DNA of 8,896 nucleotides from Actinomycetes bacterium (GTDB lineage: Bacteria > Actinomycetota > Actinomycetes > S36-B12 > UBA5976), in the NCBI GenBank assembly GCA_021784375.1, contig JAJXSV010000083.1, positions 1 to 8,896 on the forward strand, given 5' to 3'. The notes beneath the pieces were generated by a model that saw only the letters and a program-made list of their open reading frames with translations, had not been told where the DNA came from and did no database searches. The stretch's first letter is position 1. Each line of letters opens with the position of its first letter. The position numbers and the translations under genes are program-made. Of this stretch, positions 1-6,463 are shown piece by piece.

Positions 1-283
1 CCTCGTCATCGTCGCCATCCTGTTCGTCGGCGTGCTCTGGCATGCCATCCGTGATGCCATGGCACCAGCCGGCGACCCGCCCCAACTCGAGCTCCTGCGC
101 CTGCTCTCGCTCTCGGGCCTGGTGGTCCTGACCTTCGTCGTGGCAGGTGCCACGGCGCTCGGCTACGCGGGTGGCATCGCGGAAGCGCAGCTCTTCGCCA
201 TGCTCATGGGATTCACCGCGGCCGCCTCCACCATGGCGGCCAGTGCCATCGAGGGCCTGGGCGTGCTGCAGCCCAAGGCCTGA
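1..283 (+). CDS. 3' end of an unrecognised integral membrane protein (partial)
   Basis: The reading frame is already open at base 2 and closes with TGA at 281-283, so only the last 93 or so residues are visible and the true start lies outside the window. The GTG at base 32 is in frame, but ten hydrophobic codons precede it, so it is probably internal. Hydrophobic stretches lie at visible residues 1-16 (LVIVAILFVGVLWHAI), about 33-57, and more weakly about 62-85, the last being Ala/Met rich. This suggests two or three membrane helices joined by a short Asp/Pro-containing loop (APAGDPPQLE). I do not recognise the family and assign no function. The gene converges on the trpS-containing minus-strand unit, with 34 bases between the stop codons. 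Coding status is supported by strong G/C in third positions and the membrane-protein composition. Confidence 0.6.
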   Translation, partial: LVIVAILFVGVLWHAIRDAMAPAGDPPQLELLRLLSLSGLVVLTFVVAGATALGYAGGIAEAQLFAMLMGFTAAASTMAASAIEGLGVLQPKA

Positions 284-292
284 GGCACGGAA

Positions 293-328
293 GCCGACCA
301 CCGTCGGCGCGGGTGGCTCAGCCGAGCC
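293..328. terminator. Candidate bidirectional terminator between convergent genes
   Basis: A perfect 6-bp stem GCCGAC/GTCGGC with loop CACC occupies 293-308, ten bases after the membrane-protein stop. A second stem, GGCTC/GAGCC with loop AGCC, lies at 315-328 and covers the last codons of the 2H phosphoesterase gene. An alternative stem CCACC (298-302) / GGTGG (312-316) would compete with both. No T-tract follows on either strand, so this is at best a hairpin-only terminator of the kind common in GC-rich actinobacteria. Confidence 0.4.
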
Positions 329-878
329 GGTAGTCGCGGATCGGGTGCCACACGTGGTGCGTGTCCTGCTGGTACAGCGTGAACTCGGCGGCCGTGAAGG
401 CGAACTGGTACTCGGCGAACTCGGTGAAGGCGGCGTCCATGCGCTCCTCCGCGATCTCGTGCACGAGCGTGACATGCGGGTGGTACGGGAAGTTGCGGCG
501 ACGCAGCAGGGGGCCGCTGCGAATGACGCGTTCCAGGGCCTCACAGCCCGCGATGCCCTCGTTCACGACGAGGAAGACCACGGGCGAAACGGGGCGGAAG
601 GTCCCCGACCCGTGGAGTGCGACGCGGAAGGGGCGCACCGTCGAGGCGGCCTGACGGAGGTGAGCGTCGATGCCGTCGAGCATCGTCGGTGAGACGACCG
701 CAGGCGGCAGCAGCGTGATGTGGGTGGGGATGGCGCGCGCTTGCGGATCGCCGTAGCCCTCACGGGCCGCCTTCACGAAGGACGCTGCGGGTTCTGGGAT
801 GGGCAGGGCCACGCCGATCGTGACCGAACCCGGCTCCACCACGGGAGCGAGTGCGGTCAGCGTCTCGTCGTGCTTCAC
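318..878 (-). CDS. 2H phosphoesterase, 2'-5' RNA ligase (LigT/ThpR-like) family
   Basis: This 186-residue protein carries the two HxTx signatures of the 2H phosphoesterase superfamily: HITL at residues 53-56 and HVTL at 135-138, the second within PYHPHVTLVH. The roughly 80-residue spacing and total length fit the family. Members act on 2',3'-cyclic phosphate or 2'-5' linkages of RNA ends or nucleotides, and the two His residues are the catalytic acid and base. The true substrate cannot be read from sequence; several bacterial members act as cyclic phosphodiesterases rather than ligases. The start codon is GTG (876-878) and overlaps the trpS stop as GTGA. There is no convincing Shine-Dalgarno sequence, so translation is probably coupled to trpS. 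It is the last gene of the CorC-like/trpS/2H unit and should be a soluble cytoplasmic protein. Confidence 0.88.
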   Translation of the reverse strand: MKHDETLTALAPVVEPGSVTIGVALPIPEPAASFVKAAREGYGDPQARAIPTHITLLPPAVVSPTMLDGIDAHLRQAASTVRPFRVALHGSGTFRPVSPVVFLVVNEGIAGCEALERVIRSGPLLRRRNFPYHPHVTLVHEIAEERMDAAFTEFAEYQFAFTAAEFTLYQQDTHHVWHPIRDYRLG

Positions 879-1885
879 GCCAGCGCCCGTCCGCGCACGA
901 AACCGACGGCGTCGTACACGGCCGCCAGCGTGATCGCAGCCACCGCGTGCGCCTTGGCCGCACCCTCGGCCATGAGCCGTTCGAGTTCCGCGCGATCCTC
1001 GAGCAGTTCGTGCACCGTGGCCTGGAAGGGCTCGGCGAAGGCGAGCACGGCAGCTGCTGCCTCCTTCTTGAGGTCGCCGTACATGCGACCCTGCAGACCC
1101 GCCGTGACCTCGTCGATAGGGCGACCGGTGAAGCCGGCGATGATGGAGAGCAGGTTCGAGACACCGGGCTTGGCCGCCGGATCGAAGCGGATCTCGGTCT
1201 CGGAGTCCGTGACCGCCGACTTGATGCGCTTCTCGATCGTCTTGAGCGGATCCAGCAGGTTCACCACGCCCGTCGGCGAGGACTTGCTCATCTTGGCGGT
1301 GGGGTCCTGCAGGTCGGTGATCTTCGCCGTGTCCTTGATGATGTGCGGCACGGGCACCACCAGGGTCTGGCCGTAGCGCTTGTTGAAGCGCTGCGCGAGG
1401 TCACGTGAGAGTTCGAGGTGCTGGCGCTGGTCCTCGCCCACCGGCACCTCGTTGGCGCCGTAGATGATGATGTCCGCAGCCTGCAGGATGGGGTAGGTGA
1501 AGAGGCCGACGTTGGTGCTGTCGGCCCCGGCCTTGGACGACTTGTCCTTGAACTGCGTCATGCGGCCGGCCTCGCCGAAGCCGGTGAGGCAGGACAGCAT
1601 CCACATGAGCTCGGCGTGCTCGGGCACATGGCTCTGCACGAACAGCGCGCTGCGCTGGGGATCGATGCCGGTGGCGATGAGCTGCGCGTAGGACACCAGG
1701 GTGCGCTGGTGCATCACCTGCGGATCGGTGACCACCGTGAACGCGTGCAGGTCGACCACGCTGTAGAAGCACTCGTGCGTCGCCTGCATGACCGGCCAGT
1801 ACTGCAGCGCCCCGAGGTAGTTGCCGATGTGGAAGGAATCGGCCGTCGGCTGGATTCCGGACAGCACGCGGGGGCGGGGGCTCAT
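875..1885 (-). CDS. trpS: Tryptophanyl-tRNA synthetase
   Basis: This class I aminoacyl-tRNA synthetase of 336 residues charges tRNA-Trp using ATP in the cytoplasm. The ATP-binding HIGH-type signature appears as HIGN at residues 19-22 (PTADSFHIGNYLGAL), and KMSKS is intact at 198-202. The segment YPILQAADI (131-139) carries the Asp of the Trp pocket, and VPVGEDQRQHLELSRDLA (148-165) is the usual TrpRS hallmark. The frame is open further upstream, to 2197, but that part is arginine-rich, lies inside the CorC-like gene and has no TrpRS similarity. The ATG at 1883-1885 (MSPRPRVLSGIQPT) gives the normal N-terminus. It begins 4 bases after the TAG stop of the CorC-like gene and its TGA stop overlaps the 2H phosphoesterase start, so the three are probably cotranscribed and coupled. 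I see no T-box leader and no sign of truncation; this is likely the organism's housekeeping TrpRS. Confidence 0.97.
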   Translation of the reverse strand: MSPRPRVLSGIQPTADSFHIGNYLGALQYWPVMQATHECFYSVVDLHAFTVVTDPQVMHQRTLVSYAQLIATGIDPQRSALFVQSHVPEHAELMWMLSCLTGFGEAGRMTQFKDKSSKAGADSTNVGLFTYPILQAADIIIYGANEVPVGEDQRQHLELSRDLAQRFNKRYGQTLVVPVPHIIKDTAKITDLQDPTAKMSKSSPTGVVNLLDPLKTIEKRIKSAVTDSETEIRFDPAAKPGVSNLLSIIAGFTGRPIDEVTAGLQGRMYGDLKKEAAAAVLAFAEPFQATVHELLEDRAELERLMAEGAAKAHAVAAITLAAVYDAVGFVRGRALA

Positions 1886-1889
1886 CCGC

Positions 1890-3176
1890 CTATTCTGGCA
1901 AAGGCTCCGACTGCGCCGAAATCGCGGCTTCGATGCGCACGCGGGCCACCCGCCTGCCGTCCACGGCCTCGACCACGAGGACATGGCCATCCACGGGCAC
2001 CGCCTGTCCCACCTGCGGCAGCTGGCCCGTGGTGGCGATGATGAAGCCAGCCACGGTCTCGTAGGGGCCCTCCGGCAGGGTGATGCCATAGTCCTCGGCG
2101 AAGTCCTCGAGGTTGGTGAGGCCGTCGACGCTCTTGGCGTCGATGACCTGCGCCGCGTCGTACTCGTCCCTGATGTCACCGACGACCTCCTCCACAAGGT
2201 CCTCCATGGTGACGATGCCGGCTGTACCGCCGTACTCGTCCTCCACGACGGCCATGTGCACTCGCAGGCGACGCATCTCGGAGAGCGTGGGGATGACGTA
2301 CTTGGTGCCGGGGAAGCGCGCGATCTCGCGCACCAGCTCGGACACGCGCAGCGAGCGCTCGGCCATGCCGGGCGCGAACACGTCGCGCACGTGCACGAAG
2401 CCGATGACGTCGTCGGAGGAGTCGCCGGTCACCGGATAGCGGGAGAAGGGCTGCTCGGCAATGAACTTCGCAGCCTTGAAGATCGGCGTCTCCCCGTCAA
2501 GGAAGACGACATCCGTGCGCGGCACCATGACCTCGCGAAGTTCGCGGTTGCCCGCTTCGAAGACCTCGTCGATGAGCTCGCGCTCCTCGGCGGTGAGGTC
2601 TTCGTGGGTGGCCACGATGTCGCGCAGTTCCTCGCCGCTCATGGCCTCACGGTGCACTGTCGGATCGGCACCGAGCATGCGCACGACACCGTTGGTGGAG
2701 ACGGTGAGCAGCCAGATGACGGGGCGGGTGATGCGGGCGAGGATCTCCACCGGCCAGACCGCAGCCATGGAGATGGCCTCCGCGTTCTGGATGGCAAGGC
2801 GCTTGGGCACCAACTCGCCGAGCACGAGGGACACGTAGGCGACCGCGAAGGTGACGAAGAGGAAGGCGACGGTGTGCGCCACGCCGCTCGACAGGCCCCA
2901 GCCGACCAGCGTCGGCTCCAGGAGCGGCGAGAGCTCGGTGGCGCCCAAGGCGGCGCTGAGGAAGCCGGTGACCGTCACGCCCACCTGGGCGGCGGCCAGG
3001 AAGCGCGTGGGGTTCGCGACCAGCCTGGCGAGCGCCTGGCCGCGCTTGCCGCGATGCGACAACTGCTGCAGCTGGCTCTCCCGCAGGGACACCAGGGCGA
3101 TCTCGAAGGCCACGAACACCGAGGCGATGGCGATGAAGAGCAGCACCAGCGCAATCCGGGGCACGATCTCGCTCAT
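1890..3176 (-). CDS. CNNM/CorC (HlyC/CorC) family membrane protein with CBS pair
   Basis: The 428-residue protein has the standard architecture of the family. An N-terminal CNNM (DUF21) membrane domain spans about residues 1-170, with hydrophobic segments near 7-29, 55-78, 98-120 and 138-160 and the conserved GELVPKRLAIQ motif at 120-130. A CBS domain pair covers about 200-337, including REVMVPRTDV (214-223), FSRYPV (244-249) and EDEYGGTAGIVTMEDL (312-327). A C-terminal CorC_HlyC domain runs from about 350 to 422. Relatives are linked to divalent cation (magnesium/cobalt) efflux or resistance, and the CBS pair usually binds adenine nucleotides; the ion carried here is inference only. The label 'hemolysin' often given to this family is historical. 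The ATG at 3174-3176 lies 6 bases after a TAATCT -10-like box, suggesting a leaderless message. It is the first gene of the unit that continues into trpS. Confidence 0.93.
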   Translation of the reverse strand: MSEIVPRIALVLLFIAIASVFVAFEIALVSLRESQLQQLSHRGKRGQALARLVANPTRFLAAAQVGVTVTGFLSAALGATELSPLLEPTLVGWGLSSGVAHTVAFLFVTFAVAYVSLVLGELVPKRLAIQNAEAISMAAVWPVEILARITRPVIWLLTVSTNGVVRMLGADPTVHREAMSGEELRDIVATHEDLTAEERELIDEVFEAGNRELREVMVPRTDVVFLDGETPIFKAAKFIAEQPFSRYPVTGDSSDDVIGFVHVRDVFAPGMAERSLRVSELVREIARFPGTKYVIPTLSEMRRLRVHMAVVEDEYGGTAGIVTMEDLVEEVVGDIRDEYDAAQVIDAKSVDGLTNLEDFAEDYGITLPEGPYETVAGFIIATTGQLPQVGQAVPVDGHVLVVEAVDGRRVARVRIEAAISAQSEPLPE

Positions 3177-3182
3177 GCGACC

Positions 3183-3188
3183 AGATTA
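3183..3188 (-). promoter_or_regulatory. -10 box for the CorC-like/trpS/2H unit (leaderless geometry)
   Basis: On the minus strand the sequence reads TAATCT, then GGTCGC, then the ATG start. A TANNNT box whose last T is 7 bases before the start codon is the typical actinobacterial arrangement for transcription that begins at the A of ATG. No Shine-Dalgarno sequence is present and no good -35 is visible 17 bases upstream. An overlapping GATAAT (3185-3190) is an alternative -10. Confidence 0.55.
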
Positions 3189-3238
3189 TCGGGATCGGCT
3201 GCCCGCGATTCGGTCGCGCCTGCGGAAATCGGCTTTGT

Positions 3239-3244
3239 TAGCCT
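3239..3244 (+). promoter_or_regulatory. Possible -10 box for the GH31 gene
   Basis: TAGCCT fits TANNNT and would place transcription start at about 3250-3252, giving a leader of about 16 bases that retains the GAGG ribosome binding site. No recognisable -35 lies 16-18 bases upstream. The call rests on position and the hexamer only. Confidence 0.35.
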
Positions 3245-3245
3245 C

Positions 3246-3265
3246 CCATGCGAATCGAGGCATGG
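3246..3265. promoter_or_regulatory. Perfect dyad over the GH31 ribosome binding site (operator or RNA hairpin)
   Basis: CCATGC (3246-3251) and GCATGG (3260-3265) are exact inverted repeats around the 8-base spacer GAATCGAG, ending one base before the GH31 start codon. The only Shine-Dalgarno candidate, GAGG at 3257-3260, lies in the spacer and touches the right arm. As DNA this could be a repressor operator over the predicted transcription start. As RNA it could mask the ribosome binding site if transcription starts upstream of 3246. Confidence 0.4.
3257..3260 (+). promoter_or_regulatory. Ribosome binding site that sets the GH31 start
   Basis: GAGG ends 6 bases before the ATG at 3267. This supports that start over the very far upstream in-frame starts, the first of which is at 1821. 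Confidence 0.55.
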
Positions 3266-3266
3266 C

Positions 3267-5645
3267 ATGAGCAGGTACGACTTCGCGACGGATCCCGTGG
3301 CCGATCCGCAGGGTGTGGTGGCCGGACCGGGTTACCGCTTCACCGTGCTCACCGACGGGCTGATCCGCATGGAATGGTCGCAGGACGGTCGCTTCGAGGA
3401 CCGCGCATCGAGCTTCGCGGTGCGACGTCGCCTGGCGGTGCCGGAATTCCGGGTGCACGAGACCGAGGGGCAACTCGAGATCGTCACGGCCAGGATGCGC
3501 TTGCGTTACGACAGGCAGCCCTTCAGCAGCAGCGGGCTCAGCGCCACCGTGCTGGGCGGACTCACGAACTACCGCTCGGTGTGGCACTACGGCGATGACC
3601 TGCGCACCCTCGGAGGCACTGCTCGCACCCTCGACGAAGCGGATGGCCCCATTCCACTCGAGCCCGGTGTCACATCGCGCGCTGGTTTCGCCGTCATCGA
3701 CGATTCGGATTCCCTGCTCTTCCAAGCAGACGGGTGGATCGCACCCCGGGTGCCCGGACGCATCGACATCTACCTCTTCGCCTACGGCCTGGAACACGCA
3801 GCCGCCATCCACGCACTGCATGCCCTGTCGGGTGACGCCCCACTGCTGCCCCGTTGGGCCCTGGGCAACTGGTGGAGCCGCTACCACCGGTACAGCGCGG
3901 ACGAGTACCTGACGCTCATGGACCGCTTCCGTGCCGAGGGCATCCCCATCGCGGTCGCCGTGATCGACATGGACTGGCACCTCACCGACGTGGATCCGGG
4001 ATTCGGCAGCGGCTGGACGGGATACACCTGGAATCGCGCGTTGTTCCCGGACCCCAGGGCCTTCATGGCCGCGCTGCACGCACGGGGGAAGCGCGTCAGC
4101 CTCAATGTGCACCCCGCCGACGGTGTTCGCGCCTTCGAAGCCCCCTACGCCGCCATGTGCGCAGCACTGGGACGGGATGCGGGGAGCGGCGATCCCGTCG
4201 AGTTCGATGTGACCGACCGGGCGTTCATGGATGCCTACTTCGACGTCCTGCACCGCGGCCTCGAGGCCGAGGGGGTCGACTTCTGGTGGATCGACTGGCA
4301 GCAGGGCGCGACCTCGCGGGTGCCCGGCATCGATCCCCTGTGGGTGCTCAACCACTTCCACTACCTCGACAGTGCGAGCGCCGGGGGCCGGCCGCTCACG
4401 TTCTCGCGCTATGCGGGCCCGGGAAGTCACCGCTACCCCATCGGCTTCTCCGGCGACACCGTCATCAGCTGGGAGTCGCTTGCCTTCCAACCCGAGTTCA
4501 CGGCAACCGCGTCGAACATCGGCTTCGGCTGGTGGAGCCACGACATCGGTGGCCACATGTTCGGTCGCAAGGACGACGAACTCACCGCGCGCTGGACGCA
4601 ACTCGGCGTGTTCTCACCGATCCTGCGCCTGCACTCGACCAGCAACGCCTTCATGACGAAGGAGCCGTGGAGCTTCGACGAGGAGACGCGGCAGGCGATG
4701 ACTGCAGCCCTGCGGCTGCGACAACGGCTCATCCCCTACCTGCACACCATGAACCACCGCGCCGCCGCCGAGGGCTCTCCGCTCGTGCAGCCGTTGTACT
4801 TCGCATGGCCGCAGGCCCCCGAGGCCTACGAGCACGGCAGCGAGTTCCTCTTCGGCAGTGCACTGCTCGTCGCGGCCATCACCCGCCCGCGTGATCCACG
4901 GCTGCGGCTGGCCCGCGTCGATGCCTGGCTGCCGGAGGGCGTCTGGGTGGACCTGTTCACCGACCTCACCTACGACGGGGGTCGCACCCTGGCCATGCAC
5001 CGCGACATCCGCTCGATGCCCGTGTTGGCACGAGCGGGCGCCATCGTTCCGCTCGATGCCGCGGCAGTGCCCGCCGATGATGCGGGGAATCCCAATTCGC
5101 TGCAAGTGCTGGTGGTGGTGGGAGCGGACGGCGACTTCGTGCTCGTCGAGGACGACGGCGCTGCACGGCCGCGCATCGCGCGTACTGCGCTCAGCTTCCA
5201 TCAGGCCACCGGCACGCTCACCGTGCACCCCGTGCAAGGTGCCGCCGACGTTCTGCCGGCGCTGCGGGACTGGACGGTCACCTTCATGAGCGCCACCGGT
5301 CCCGAGCAGGCCGGGGCCCGGGTGAACGGCCTTGCCTGCCAAGCGGATGTCGCGCGCACCGCCACCCGGCTGTCCGTGACCGTGACCCAGGTGCCGACGA
5401 GCGCGAGCCTGGAGATCCACATCGGTGAGCAGCCGCCGCTGCCCGGCAACGACGTCCATGGGCGCGTGTTCGCCCTGCTGGACGCGGCGCAGATCGAGTA
5501 CGCATCGAAGACCCGTGTGTTCGACATCGTGGCCTCGGCGCGGCCGTTGCATGTGCGCCTCGCCGAGCTGCAGGACCTGGCGCTCGAGCCGGCCCTGCTC
5601 TCCGCGGTGACGGAGATCGTCGTCGCGCGTTGGGCGACTATGTGA
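3267..5645 (+). CDS. Glycoside hydrolase family 31 (alpha-glucosidase/alpha-xylosidase-like)
   Basis: The 792-residue protein has the GH31 plan: an N-terminal beta-sandwich (about 1-190), a TIM barrel (about 191-540), then beta-sandwich domains (about 545-720). Barrel landmarks are LPRWALGNWWSRY (194-206), VIDMDWH (232-238), the nucleophile motif WIDWQQG (341-347) with Asp343, the acid/base region FSGDTVISW (394-402) with Asp397, and the substrate-site motif WWSHDIGGH (422-430). Both catalytic aspartates are therefore present. The nucleophile motif differs from the WxDxxE form of classical alpha-glucosidases, so substrate specificity should not be copied from those. No signal peptide is visible, which points to intracellular hydrolysis of imported oligosaccharides. 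Residues from about 728 on form a further tail of about 65 residues (VHGRVFALLDAAQIEY...) beyond the expected sandwich. The frame stays open back to 1821, but the upstream part is antisense to conserved genes; ATG 3267 has a GAGG site. The 3' end overlaps xth by 8 bases. Confidence 0.93.
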   Translation: MSRYDFATDPVADPQGVVAGPGYRFTVLTDGLIRMEWSQDGRFEDRASSFAVRRRLAVPEFRVHETEGQLEIVTARMRLRYDRQPFSSSGLSATVLGGLTNYRSVWHYGDDLRTLGGTARTLDEADGPIPLEPGVTSRAGFAVIDDSDSLLFQADGWIAPRVPGRIDIYLFAYGLEHAAAIHALHALSGDAPLLPRWALGNWWSRYHRYSADEYLTLMDRFRAEGIPIAVAVIDMDWHLTDVDPGFGSGWTGYTWNRALFPDPRAFMAALHARGKRVSLNVHPADGVRAFEAPYAAMCAALGRDAGSGDPVEFDVTDRAFMDAYFDVLHRGLEAEGVDFWWIDWQQGATSRVPGIDPLWVLNHFHYLDSASAGGRPLTFSRYAGPGSHRYPIGFSGDTVISWESLAFQPEFTATASNIGFGWWSHDIGGHMFGRKDDELTARWTQLGVFSPILRLHSTSNAFMTKEPWSFDEETRQAMTAALRLRQRLIPYLHTMNHRAAAEGSPLVQPLYFAWPQAPEAYEHGSEFLFGSALLVAAITRPRDPRLRLARVDAWLPEGVWVDLFTDLTYDGGRTLAMHRDIRSMPVLARAGAIVPLDAAAVPADDAGNPNSLQVLVVVGADGDFVLVEDDGAARPRIARTALSFHQATGTLTVHPVQGAADVLPALRDWTVTFMSATGPEQAGARVNGLACQADVARTATRLSVTVTQVPTSASLEIHIGEQPPLPGNDVHGRVFALLDAAQIEYASKTRVFDIVASARPLHVRLAELQDLALEPALLSAVTEIVVARWATM

Positions 5646-6453
5646 AGCGGGCGGTGATGGCCGCGTGGTCGCTCCAACGCTCGTTCCAGGCCGCGGCGCG
5701 GCCGATCTCGATGTCCGTGCAGCGCTCGGCCAACCCGGGCGTCGCGAACAGGTAGTCGATCCGCCAGCCCACGTTGTTGTCGAAGGCCTGCCCGCGGCTC
5801 GACCACCAGGTGTACGGGCCCTCCACGTCTCCGAAGTAGCGTCGGTGCAGGTCGACCCAGCCGTGCTTGCCCAACCAGGCATCGAAGTACGCGCGCTCCT
5901 CGGGCAGGAACCCGGCGGCCTTGAGGTTGCCCTTCCAGTTCTTGAGGTCCACCTGACGGTGGGCGACATTGAAGTCGCCGGCCATGAGTGCCTCGCTGCC
6001 GCTCTTCATATGGGCCCGCATGCGCTTCGTCATCGCGTCGAGGAAGCGGTACTTCTCGGCCTGCTTCTCCTCGATCTCGGCGTTGCCGGTGGGCACGTAG
6101 ATCGACGCCACGACGATGGGGGCCTTCCGCGCCTCGACGGTGGCCTCCACCCAGCGCCCGGTGTTCGCGAACTCCTTGGGGCCGACCCCGAAGGTGATGT
6201 CCGACATGGGGAAGCGCGAGACGATGGCCACGCCTGCGTGCCCGAGCTTGGCCGAGGAGTCGTGCGCGACGTGCACCTTGGTGAATCCCGCGGCGTCCAG
6301 GCACTCGTGCAACTGCTCGGTGGTGGCGCGCACCTCCTGCATGCAGATGATGTCGGCGCGTCCTGCCGACTGGGCCTCGCGCAACTGGGCCAGCCCGCCG
6401 TTGCGCAGGGCTGCGCGGACGCCGTTCAGGTTCGCCGAAACCACCGAGATCAT
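5638..6453 (-). CDS. xth: Exodeoxyribonuclease III / AP endonuclease
   Basis: This 271-residue protein belongs to the endonuclease/exonuclease/phosphatase fold and cleaves DNA at abasic sites and from 3' ends in base-excision repair. All expected active-site residues can be placed: Asn8 (SANLNG), Glu40 (CMQEVRA), Tyr119 (IYVPTGN), Asp160 and Asn162 (GDFNVAH), Asp233 (WRIDYLF), and Asp262-His263 (SDHAAI). The motif reads YVPTG where many relatives have YVPNG; this is outside the metal site and probably neutral. The length matches the XthA group. ATG 6453 is preceded by a perfect AGGAGG that overlaps the TAG stop of the upstream oxidoreductase gene, 8 bases away, so the two are cotranscribed. 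The 3' end overlaps the opposing GH31 gene by 8 bases, leaving no room for an intergenic terminator. Confidence 0.96.
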   Translation of the reverse strand: MISVVSANLNGVRAALRNGGLAQLREAQSAGRADIICMQEVRATTEQLHECLDAAGFTKVHVAHDSSAKLGHAGVAIVSRFPMSDITFGVGPKEFANTGRWVEATVEARKAPIVVASIYVPTGNAEIEEKQAEKYRFLDAMTKRMRAHMKSGSEALMAGDFNVAHRQVDLKNWKGNLKAAGFLPEERAYFDAWLGKHGWVDLHRRYFGDVEGPYTWWSSRGQAFDNNVGWRIDYLFATPGLAERCTDIEIGRAAAWNERWSDHAAITARFT

Positions 6454-6457
6454 GGAG

Positions 6458-6463
6458 CCTCCT
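6458..6463 (-). promoter_or_regulatory. Strong ribosome binding site of xth overlapping the upstream stop codon
   Basis: AGGAGG on the minus strand shares two bases with the TAG stop (6462-6464) of the oxidoreductase gene and lies 4 bases before the xth ATG. It fixes the xth start and indicates coupled reinitiation within the two-gene operon. Confidence 0.7.

Noticed and set aside
1886..2197. N-terminal extension of TrpRS by 104 residues on the minus strand
   Set aside because: The extension is Arg/Ser-rich, lies in another frame of the CorC-like gene, and TrpRS homologues begin close to the PTADSFHIGN motif.
1821..3266. N-terminal extension of the GH31 protein back to an upstream ATG at 1821
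   Set aside because: It is fully antisense to conserved trpS and CorC-like sequence, has a His/Asp/Gly-rich composition without domain features, and the ATG at 3267 has its own ribosome binding site and gives a normal GH31 N-terminus.
3186..4601. Minus-strand open frame of 471 codons opposite the GH31 barrel
   Set aside because: It mirrors the GH31 codons, including the catalytic regions, has no recognisable domain, and its 3' end lies in the promoter region.
4614..5969. Minus-strand open frame of 451 codons opposite the GH31 and into the xth region
   Set aside because: It has low-complexity Arg/Gly/Pro-rich sequence without motifs, opposite the conserved GH31 beta-sandwich and through part of xth in another frame. 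It is a shadow frame of GC-rich coding DNA.
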